Shown piece after piece: positions 36,935 through 43,405 of a stretch of 61,140 nt of DNA. The translations under genes and the position numbers were made by a program. The stretch lies in NCBI GenBank assembly GCA_036388555.1, contig DASVRP010000005.1, positions 1 through 61,140 of the forward strand, given 5' to 3'. Source of the stretch: UBA4665 sp036388555. Lineage in GTDB: Bacteria > Patescibacteriota > Saccharimonadia > Saccharimonadales > UBA4665. Within the stretch, counting starts at the first letter, position 1. Every line of letters starts with the position of its first letter. The notes beneath the pieces were generated by a model that was not told the origin of the DNA, searched no databases, and saw only the letters and a list, made by a program, of their open reading frames with translations.

Positions 36935-37438
36935 ATGGAAAAGACCCTTATCGTATTCAAACCCGACTCAGTGCAGCGCGGCATCGTCGGCGAAGTCCTT
37001 AACCGCTTCGAGAAAGCCGGCTTCAAGATCGTCGGCGCCAAGATGCTGAGCCCTGACTACGATCATTTCTATGAGCACTACGAGGGTATCGGTACGCTCA
37101 AGACCCGCAAGGGCGAGGATATATTCGAGAGCCAGCTCAAGTCGATGCTCGACGGTCCGGTCATCGCCATGGTCCTCGAGGGAGTCGATGCCGTCGAGAC
37201 CGTCCGCAAGATGGTCGGTTCGACCGAACCCAAGTCTGCCGTACCCGGCACCATCCGCGGCGACTTCGCCCATGTCAGCTTCGGCGCTGCCAACGCCAGC
37301 GGCCGCAGCGTCAGTAACGTCATCCATGCATCCGCCGATACCGCCGAAGCCTCCAAGGAGATCGCCCACTGGTTCAGCGACTCCGAGCTCCATGATTACC
37401 AGGCTGTCCACGAAAAATTCACCCAACCCAAGGCCTAG
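36935..37438 (+). CDS. ndk: Nucleoside diphosphate kinase
   Basis: The protein starts MEKTLIVFKPDSVQRGIVG (canonical NDK) and carries PGTIRGDF and the active-site His in SNVIHASADTAEASKEI. It transfers phosphate between NTPs and NDPs. At 167 residues it is longer than the usual ~140 because of a ~20-residue insertion after HYEGI (about 50-70) and a slightly extended C-terminus. The monocistronic context is housekeeping. Confidence 0.96.
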   Translation: MEKTLIVFKPDSVQRGIVGEVLNRFEKAGFKIVGAKMLSPDYDHFYEHYEGIGTLKTRKGEDIFESQLKSMLDGPVIAMVLEGVDAVETVRKMVGSTEPKSAVPGTIRGDFAHVSFGAANASGRSVSNVIHASADTAEASKEIAHWFSDSELHDYQAVHEKFTQPKA

Positions 37439-37568
37439 GCCCCGGGCTTCCGGGCTGGATACAGCGGGTCAGTACAAAAATTTATAGCCGCCCTGGCATT
37501 GTCTGCCTATAGTTGTACCTATCATCCGGACGCGGATGGCATGCATAAAGTAACGAACGGAGACTATC

Positions 37569-37796
37569 ATGGCAACAGGCAATCAAGGACTCGGATCGGA
37601 CAACATGAGCCAGGCAGATAAGGACAAGATCCACTCTATGGGCGGCAAGGCCAGCAACACGGGCGGTAACACAACCAGTCGCAGCAGCTCTACCAACAGT
37701 CGCAGCACCAGCACCAACAAGCGGGGCAGCAACCTGACAGATGCAGACCGCAGCAAGGGTGGCCGCAACAGCCACAGCGGTGGCAGTAGCAGCTAG
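37569..37796 (+). CDS. Small KGG-motif protein (stress-induced repeat-like)
   Basis: This 75-residue, very hydrophilic protein is rich in Ser, Asn, Gly and Thr. It contains KIHSMGGKAS and DRSKGGRNSH, resembling the KGG repeats of GsiB-type stress proteins, separated by a low-complexity Ser/Thr/Arg stretch. It is likely intrinsically disordered. A good SD (ACGGAGAC) precedes the ATG, and a terminator follows. Confidence 0.7.
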   Translation: MATGNQGLGSDNMSQADKDKIHSMGGKASNTGGNTTSRSSSTNSRSTSTNKRGSNLTDADRSKGGRNSHSGGSSS

Positions 37797-37820
37797 CCTG
37801 CCAGATACGAAATCTCCAGG

Positions 37821-37848
37821 ATCGCTCCGGAAGGGGCGATTCTTTTAT
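37821..37848 (+). terminator. Rho-independent terminator after the KGG gene
   Basis: An 8-bp stem (ATCGCTCC / GGGGCGAT) with a GGAA loop is followed by TCTTTTATTTT. Confidence 0.88.
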
Positions 37849-37871
37849 TTTGAGGTATAATTGCAGGCGTT

Positions 37872-37946
37872 GCCCCTGTAGTTCAATGGATAAAACAACT
37901 CCGTCCTAAGGAGAAGCTCTAGGTTCGAGTCCTGGCGGGGGCACCA
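37872..37946 (+). tRNA. tRNA-Arg (anticodon CCT)
   Basis: A complete cloverleaf can be folded: acceptor GCCCCTG/CGGGGGC, D-arm GTTC...AAAC (one C-A mismatch), anticodon loop GTCCTAA with CCT, T-arm CTAGG-TTCGAGT-CCTGG, and an encoded CCA. It reads AGG codons. A perfect hairpin terminator begins within the CCA end. Confidence 0.95.
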
Positions 37947-37983
37947 AACTAAAAGCCCCTCAGCTGAGGGGCTTTTAGTTTGG
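37944..37983. terminator. Perfect 40-nt palindromic terminator after tRNA-Arg
   Basis: The sequence from CCAAACTAAAAGCCCCTCAG to its exact reverse complement forms a 20-bp stem without a spacer. It works in either orientation because A and T runs flank the GC core. Confidence 0.85.
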
Positions 37984-38002
37984 CTTCTGAGAGGACGAGA
38001 AC

Positions 38003-38079
38003 CTAGGTTCGGTCGTTAGTCACAGCCCCCAGCGGAGCGGGCGGCTGGATTAACGTGCGCTGTCCTGGCGGGGGTACCA
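38003..38079 (+). repeat. Split partial copy of the tRNA-Arg 3' end
   Basis: CTAGGTTCG (38003-38011) and GTCCTGGCGGGGGTACCA (38062-38079) reproduce the tRNA-Arg T-arm and acceptor 3' end with one change. They are separated by a 50-nt insert in the T-loop containing CAGCC/GGCTG complementary ends. This may be an attachment-site relic, a decayed tRNA or an insertion target. Confidence 0.6.
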
Positions 38080-38081
38080 TA

Positions 38082-38567
38082 TTAGCAGGCGGGTATATCA
38101 ATCTTATTTCGCTCAACCTGACGCTGGAGGTCCGGCGACATATTGACGTAATACCGAGGTGCTTTGAATTCACGAGAGTTTTCTATCTGTAATTGGTCAG
38201 GGAATTCAGCGTCATAGCATAGGGGCGCTTCCTCGCCGATCTCTATCTTGTAGTGCTTGACGAACGAACCGTCATCATCGCCACGCCGGTTGAAGTTCCA
38301 GTATACGTTCGTGCAGGCTGCTTTGCCGGTCATGCGGGCGGCTTTGTAGTACGAAAGCTCCTTGGTCTGATGGAACTCCCGGTCGTATACCTGGGTTATC
38401 CTGTCGAGTTTGCCGACGCAATCTTCATCGGGGTCGGGCCCGCGGGCAGGCAAGTTTGGCATGACATTGGCCGCCGTCGCAATAAGTACGCCGGCAACCG
38501 CAAGCTGGCCCGCCAGTCTGGAGGCCTTGCGGCCAAGCGTTTCCTTTTGCTTAAGTTTTGTTTCCAT
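38082..38567 (-). CDS. Membrane-anchored protein of unknown function
   Basis: A basic N-terminus (METKLKQKETLGRKASR) and one hydrophobic segment (LAVAGVLIATAANVM) precede a ~120-residue extracytoplasmic domain with four cysteines. No family is recognised. An ATG at 38576 lies inside the TATAAT box itself, so translation must start at ATG 38567, 7 nt downstream of the box. The promoter TTGCTT-N17-TATAAT with extended TGC is strong. Confidence 0.65.
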   Translation of the reverse strand: METKLKQKETLGRKASRLAGQLAVAGVLIATAANVMPNLPARGPDPDEDCVGKLDRITQVYDREFHQTKELSYYKAARMTGKAACTNVYWNFNRRGDDDGSFVKHYKIEIGEEAPLCYDAEFPDQLQIENSREFKAPRYYVNMSPDLQRQVERNKIDIPAC

Positions 38568-38574
38568 GATATTC

Positions 38575-38603
38575 ATTATAGCATAAGCGTACTAAATAAG
38601 CAA
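38575..38603 (-). promoter_or_regulatory. Promoter of the 38567 minus-strand gene (leaderless)
   Basis: Minus-strand TTGCTT, 17 nt, TGC-TATAAT, then 7 nt to ATG 38567. The upstream ATG overlaps the -10 box and cannot be in the transcript. Confidence 0.7.
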
Positions 38604-38670
38604 TATTAGGATATAGATTGCATGCTGATTCCAATTTCAGCGGCCACGACGTATACTGTTTATAACGCTT

Positions 38671-39270
38671 ATGGCCACTCAGAACCCATCTCCAGAGAAT
38701 CAACAGATTGATTCGATCAAGCCGCCGAAATACTTCGAAGACCAGTTCGACGGCGAGGAAGTCCTCTTCGTCTTCCGCAAGCACCCGATCGTCATGCGCA
38801 AGGGACTGATCATCGCCATGGCCATGTGGCTGGTCGGGCCGCTGTATACCATGGCGCTGACGTATCTGCGCCCGGATAATTACCCGTCGGTCAACTTCTT
38901 CTTCGGCAGCCTCATCGCCAGCATCCTGCTGGGTATCATCATCTTCATGCCGTGGTATCTCAGCTGGTATTTCAGCGTCTTCATAGTCACCGACCAGCGA
39001 CTCATCCAGATCACCCAGAAGGGTCTGTTCAACCGGAGCGTCGTCGACATGGGGCTCGGGCAGATCCAGATGGTGAATTATCAGGTGGCCGGTCTGCAGG
39101 AAACGCTGCTCGGATTTGGTACAATAACTATGCAGACATTCGTCGGTGACCTTGTTATACATGATATCCACCATCCCGCCGAGATACAGAAGAAGCTGCT
39201 GGAAATCCTGCGTATCAGCGGCGTACAGACCAACGCCGGCCCATCTGCTGCAGGTCAGGAAGAATCATGA
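38671..39270 (+). CDS. PH-domain membrane protein (DUF304/YdbS-like)
   Basis: Two transmembrane segments (~52-72 and ~88-108) are followed by a bacterial PH domain (VTDQRLIQITQKGLFNRSVVDMGLGQIQMVNYQVAGLQETLLGFGTI). Such proteins are common as membrane-bound scaffolds of unknown ligand. It overlaps the next gene by ATGA, so the two are coupled. TATACT lies at 38652-38657. Confidence 0.85.
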   Translation: MATQNPSPENQQIDSIKPPKYFEDQFDGEEVLFVFRKHPIVMRKGLIIAMAMWLVGPLYTMALTYLRPDNYPSVNFFFGSLIASILLGIIIFMPWYLSWYFSVFIVTDQRLIQITQKGLFNRSVVDMGLGQIQMVNYQVAGLQETLLGFGTITMQTFVGDLVIHDIHHPAEIQKKLLEILRISGVQTNAGPSAAGQEES

Positions 39271-40400
39271 AAAATATCAGACCATCCAAAAAACACTCGC
39301 TGCCCAAGCTGCCCGGCTCGGCTGTCGCGCACTCCGTAAAGCACAAAGTGACGCGTCATGTCACCCGGCGGCTGGAGCGCCGTAAGCTAGCCAAGAGCCC
39401 TCTTGAGGCCATCTCCAACCTGCCGCGCATCACCAACGAGACAGTTGCCGAACACCGCGAAGAGGTGCTATCCAGTGCCCGCAAATACATATACCCGCTG
39501 CAGCACTCCCGTGACCGCGTCATCAAGGTATCAGTAATCCTGTTCATCACTGCTGTCGTGGCGTTCTTTGCCTACTGCGGGCTGGCGCTCTATAAGTTCC
39601 AGGCATCCTCGACCTTCATCTACGAAGTCACCCGCGTCATCCCATTCCCGGTCGCCAGGGCGGGCTCACACTTCGTCTCCTACGAAAGCTATCTGTTCGA
39701 GCTGCGACACCTGACACACTACTACGAGACGCAGCAGAATGAGGACTTTAGCAATGAGTCCGGTTCCCGCCACCTCGCCAAGCTGAAGCAGGACTCGCTG
39801 CAGAAGGTCATCGACAACGCCTACGTCAAGGAGTTGGCCCGCAAGAACAACATCAGTATCAGCAACAGGGAAGTCGAGGATCAGATCGCCCTCGTCAAAT
39901 CCCAGAACCGCCTCGGCAGCAGCGACCAGATGCTGGGTGACGTACTCAGACAGTTCTGGGGTTGGTCACTCGACGACTTCAAGCGCGAGCTCAAGAGCCA
40001 GCTGCTCGTCCAGAAAGTCGCTTCCGAACTCGACACCGCCGCCCACGCCAAGGCCGCCAACGCGCTGGCAGAAGTGCAGGGCGGGGCGGATTTCGCTGCC
40101 GTAGCCGCCAAATATTCCGAAGACGAAGCCACTAAGACCAAGGGCGGCCTGTATCCGTCGCCTATCAACAAGACCAACCGCGACGTCCCGCCGCATGTCG
40201 TCGACGCGCTGTTCAGACTCGACACCGGACAGACTTCCGGCGTCGTCGAGACCGGCTTCAGCCTCGAGATAGTCAAGAACGTCCAGACCACCGACGACAA
40301 GGTCCAGGGAGCCCACATCTCCTTCAAGCTCCAGCCCATCTCACGCCATATCGAACCGCTCAAGAAAGAGACCCGGGTCCGGCACTTCATAAGCGTCTAG
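39267..40400 (+). CDS. Membrane-anchored parvulin-type foldase (SurA/PrsA-like)
   Basis: A long basic N-terminus (~90 residues), one transmembrane segment (VSVILFITAVVAFFAYCGLAL), a SurA-N-like helical region and a C-terminal rotamase-like domain (GGADFAAVAAKYSEDEATKTKGG, VDALFRLDTGQTSGVVETGFSLEIVKN) are present. It probably assists folding of exported proteins, of which this region encodes many. Confidence 0.85.
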   Translation: MKNIRPSKKHSLPKLPGSAVAHSVKHKVTRHVTRRLERRKLAKSPLEAISNLPRITNETVAEHREEVLSSARKYIYPLQHSRDRVIKVSVILFITAVVAFFAYCGLALYKFQASSTFIYEVTRVIPFPVARAGSHFVSYESYLFELRHLTHYYETQQNEDFSNESGSRHLAKLKQDSLQKVIDNAYVKELARKNNISISNREVEDQIALVKSQNRLGSSDQMLGDVLRQFWGWSLDDFKRELKSQLLVQKVASELDTAAHAKAANALAEVQGGADFAAVAAKYSEDEATKTKGGLYPSPINKTNRDVPPHVVDALFRLDTGQTSGVVETGFSLEIVKNVQTTDDKVQGAHISFKLQPISRHIEPLKKETRVRHFISV

Positions 40401-40475
40401 GGGTCACAGCTCTAAGGTTGCAAAATCCGGCGGGGACTGCTATCATTACCCCTGTTGTCAAGCGATACGCCACCT

Positions 40476-40551
40476 GCGCTCGTAGTGAAGTGGTTATCAC
40501 GCCTCCCTGTCACGGAGGAGATCGCCGGTTCAAGTCCGGTCGAGCGCGCCA
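40476..40551 (+). tRNA. tRNA-Asp (anticodon GTC)
   Basis: A full cloverleaf: acceptor GCGCTCG/CGAGCGC with discriminator G and encoded CCA, D-arm GTGA...TCAC, anticodon stem CCTCC/GGAGG with loop CTGTCAC, T-arm GCCGG-TTCAAGT-CCGGT. Confidence 0.97.
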
Positions 40552-40565
40552 AGATGTTTATGCTT

Positions 40566-40592
40566 AAAACCTCTCTGTTATTGAGAGGTTTT
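40566..40592 (+). terminator. Terminator after tRNA-Asp
   Basis: A 10-bp stem AAAACCTCTC/GAGAGGTTTT with a 7-nt loop. Confidence 0.85.
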
Positions 40593-40670
40593 ACTGTATT
40601 CAGACAGCCCATTCTATTGCAAAAAACCCAATATTGTGCTAATGTAAATATGTAATCGCTATAAACCAAT

Positions 40671-41468
40671 ATGTCAGAACGCCCACTACCAAGTCCTGTT
40701 ATCGATCCAACTCACACGATGGCCGATGTCGAACGTATAATCGTAGAGGCGCCTCACCGGTTTGTCCTTGGCTCCAGAGTTTATGACGAATTGCAGGGCG
40801 GCCAATCCGTTAATATCGCTGCCTTTGGTAATATATATGTCGAAATGGACGAAGAAAATTTAGGGCTCGAGCGTGTTACCTTGGGTAATTTGCAAAAAGG
40901 CTGGGAAGCTCAGGGCGGGGAATTTACGAAAGGCTTGCATCAGTCCGGCATCGAAGTCGACCCATTTACTGCATACAAATGGTATCAGATTCAACGTAAG
41001 GTAGTCCAAACATTGGGGCCGCCCAGCCAGGACATAGCTCGACAGCGCGAGCAGCGAAACAATCACCGAGTCCGGTTTAAATTATCCGAAGCCAGGGGAC
41101 AGGCGGTGTGTGCCGAGTATGCGACCCTATCAGCATTAATTGCACAGAAAATCGGTGAACCCGCCCACTTGGTGATTGGGTCTGTAGTCAACGAGGATGA
41201 TCTTGACGGATGGCGCGCAGCACACGCTTTCGTATGGCTTGATGGTTTAAACGCAGTATTCGACAGCGTACAAGCACAGACCGATAATGAGTATCCAGCA
41301 ATCATGCTACCGAAAACGCCCGTTAACTTTGATGCGCTCGAAGCAGGTAAGGATATAGCCGGGCAACGGCTTGGTACGGACTTCACCCTTCATTATGGTC
41401 TTCAAGCAGGCGGATTTGGCATAGATTCTGCACACCAAAATCCACCCTCTCTAAAGGAATTATCCTAA
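40671..41468 (+). CDS. Transglutaminase-like cysteine protein
   Basis: The 265-residue soluble protein has a transglutaminase-like core with a plausible triad: Cys in GQAVCAEYATLSALIAQKIG, His in AAHAFVWLDG and Asp in AVFDSVQAQ. The first ~130 residues are unassigned. Such folds act as proteases or amidases, or cross-link amines. Nothing indicates export. Four nt separate it from the GNAT gene, so they are co-transcribed. Confidence 0.65.
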   Translation: MSERPLPSPVIDPTHTMADVERIIVEAPHRFVLGSRVYDELQGGQSVNIAAFGNIYVEMDEENLGLERVTLGNLQKGWEAQGGEFTKGLHQSGIEVDPFTAYKWYQIQRKVVQTLGPPSQDIARQREQRNNHRVRFKLSEARGQAVCAEYATLSALIAQKIGEPAHLVIGSVVNEDDLDGWRAAHAFVWLDGLNAVFDSVQAQTDNEYPAIMLPKTPVNFDALEAGKDIAGQRLGTDFTLHYGLQAGGFGIDSAHQNPPSLKELS

Positions 41469-41472
41469 TTTT

Positions 41473-41985
41473 ATGTCCGCTGAAACATTTATCTACAGAC
41501 CTGCTATAGTGTCCGACATTGGTGCTATGGCGCTTTTGATGGAACGTGCCAATGCACAGCGCGACGAGCATCCACTGCCCGAGACCGTTACGGACGATGC
41601 CGTTTTGGAAGATTTGCGCAATCGTTGTACTAAAGCCGGCGCCTGGACGCATGTGGCCGCCGATCAGCATAGATTGGCCGGGTTCGCATTGGGATATCCA
41701 TACTCCAGGGGTGACGATGAGCCAGTCGACCCCACGAGAGAATACCTTTCCTTGCTTATGATTGAGCCTAATTATTGGGGAAGAGGGATCGGTGGTATGT
41801 TGCTGGATATTGCGGCAAACAGCGCCAGACAGGCCGATAAGCAGCAACTTCTGCTCTGGACGCGCGCTGAGGACAATGAACGAGCCAGAGGATTGTATGA
41901 GCGCAAGGGTTATTCATTGACCGAACGAACTCGTATCAGCCAGCATGGTCATGGGCTCCAAGTTCAGTACGCGCTCGATTTATAA
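41473..41985 (+). CDS. GNAT-family N-acetyltransferase
   Basis: The 170-residue GNAT fold shows the acetyl-CoA pyrophosphate loop in NYWGRGIGGMLLD and the C-terminal motif ARGLYERKGYSLTERTRI. The acceptor is unknown, possibly a peptide or small amine. It is paired with the transglutaminase-like gene. Confidence 0.85.
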   Translation: MSAETFIYRPAIVSDIGAMALLMERANAQRDEHPLPETVTDDAVLEDLRNRCTKAGAWTHVAADQHRLAGFALGYPYSRGDDEPVDPTREYLSLLMIEPNYWGRGIGGMLLDIAANSARQADKQQLLLWTRAEDNERARGLYERKGYSLTERTRISQHGHGLQVQYALDL

Positions 41986-42019
41986 AATAGTTCCAGACTT
42001 CGTCAGCTACGGCGCGCCA
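41985..42019 (+). repeat. Dispersed repeat, copy A
   Basis: AAATAGTTCCAGACTT... up to ...GGCGCGCCA directly follows the GNAT stop. It resembles a second copy at 43249-43280 after the MFS gene, with about three-quarters of positions matching. Confidence 0.4.
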
Positions 42020-42033
42020 TATAGCTTATGCTT

Positions 42034-42060
42034 AAAGGAAGTCTTTTACAGACTTCCTTT
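42034..42060 (+). terminator. Terminator after the GNAT gene
   Basis: An 11-bp perfect stem AAAGGAAGTCT/AGACTTCCTTT with a TTTAC loop, followed by TG. Confidence 0.88.
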
Positions 42061-42063
42061 TGT

Positions 42064-42102
42064 TATACTTACCACATGAAACCACGAGACGGTTGTGACT
42101 GA
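42064..42102 (+). promoter_or_regulatory. -10 box and possible leaderless leader peptide before the MFS gene
   Basis: TATACT (42064-42069) is followed after 6 nt by ATG 42076, which encodes only MKPRDGCD. Its TGA (42100-42102) overlaps the region of the GTG start of the MFS gene (42095). A short upstream ORF translationally coupled to the transporter is one reading. Chance is the other. Confidence 0.3.
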
Positions 42103-43228
42103 TATTACGAAAATAAAATTGGCACGCATCCTGGCGGGCGCTGCGTTTTGGATATCCATAGGAATCCTGTTCCTCATGTCTAATGGACTTAGTACGGCCC
42201 AAGCGTACCAGCTGATCAGTATCTATTATTTTGCAGTTGTCGTGCTTGAGTATCCCTCTGGCGTGCTAGGTGACCATTTCTCGCATAAGACGGCATTAAT
42301 CGCGGGCTTTACGGCATTAGGCATTGCACTTGTTGCTCTAGGTATCGGAGGCGGCTTCTGGTACATATTTGCATGGCTCATACTGGCAGCATTTGGAATC
42401 TCATTGGTCTCGGGCAGCGATACGGCACTTACTCACAGGCTGTCATCTAATTTCAAAAAAGACCAATCCCAGATAAAGATCTATATTACGATTTCACTTG
42501 TTGTTGCCACGATCCTTGGGCCGCTGCTGTATAAGATATATCCTGGACTGCCGTTTATCATGACAGGAATGATGAACTTTGTAGCGGCCTGCCTGGTCTG
42601 GCGTATCCGGACTAGGATAAATGGAAGCGGTGAAAGTAATATCTACCGTACGGCCGCTACCGGCCTGATTGAAATCAGGCAAAAACCGAAAATTCTTGGC
42701 TTGCTTGTATTGTCAGCTTTGAGCGTTGCTTTCCTAGTGAGTTTGAAATGGTTTTATAATCCGCTTCTACAGTCCATGGGAATACCGTTGCAGTTCTGGG
42801 GACTTGTCATGGGCTTCGCTTTGCTGTTGCCACTGGTGGGTATCAAACTGTACAGATTGAGCAAAAAAGCACATATCGTTGCAGCATTTCTATTGCTGCT
42901 CGTTGTAATCGTGCCAATTGGATATATTCAGTTAGCAGCAATATCGATCGGAGCTGTGTACGTAGCATATATAATCAGCGGCTACCTAGACATAGCAACT
43001 GACGTCGCACTGAATGAGACGATTCAATCCAGTTCGCGGGCCAGTATACTTTCGCTGGGCAGTCTGATCAGCCGGCTAGCAGCCAGCGCCTATTTGCCTT
43101 TAGCAGGACTCGTCATAGAAAAAAGTACATTTATGCACCTTACCGTAGGAACGGCCATCGCCATGGCATTACTAGCCGGTCCCTTTATATTCCTTGTAAT
43201 GCAGAAAGTTCCGCAGCATCAACGGTAA
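42095..43228 (+). CDS. MFS transporter
   Basis: The 377-residue protein has about 12 transmembrane segments. The loop between TM2 and TM3 reads YPSGVLGDHFSHKTAL, a form of the MFS motif A, and the TM4/TM5 region has the SGSDTALTHRL pattern. The substrate is unknown, probably efflux of a small molecule. The GTG start overlaps an eight-codon upstream ORF. Base composition is somewhat AT-richer than the core genes. Confidence 0.82.
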   Translation: MTDITKIKLARILAGAAFWISIGILFLMSNGLSTAQAYQLISIYYFAVVVLEYPSGVLGDHFSHKTALIAGFTALGIALVALGIGGGFWYIFAWLILAAFGISLVSGSDTALTHRLSSNFKKDQSQIKIYITISLVVATILGPLLYKIYPGLPFIMTGMMNFVAACLVWRIRTRINGSGESNIYRTAATGLIEIRQKPKILGLLVLSALSVAFLVSLKWFYNPLLQSMGIPLQFWGLVMGFALLLPLVGIKLYRLSKKAHIVAAFLLLLVVIVPIGYIQLAAISIGAVYVAYIISGYLDIATDVALNETIQSSSRASILSLGSLISRLAASAYLPLAGLVIEKSTFMHLTVGTAIAMALLAGPFIFLVMQKVPQHQR

Positions 43229-43248
43229 ATTTTTAATGTTTCGCACTG

Positions 43249-43280
43249 AAATAGTTTCAGACTTGCTCCGCCACGGCGCA
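43249..43280 (+). repeat. Dispersed repeat, copy B
   Basis: AAATAGTTTCAGACTTGCTC and the following ...CCACGGCGCA match copy A at 41985. The segment continues to AGTCCGGTCGTACCA (43327-43341), which resembles the T-arm/CCA end of tRNA-Asp with a deletion. Confidence 0.4.
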
Positions 43281-43405
43281 CGCAGGAGTGGCGCAGCACT
43301 CCGAGCATGGCTGCAGCCGTGCGATCAGTCCGGTCGTACCAATCGTACCCTCATTCCGTAGACATCCGATCCCCGAAGGCATACACTTAAGCGTAAGAGT
43401 GATGC

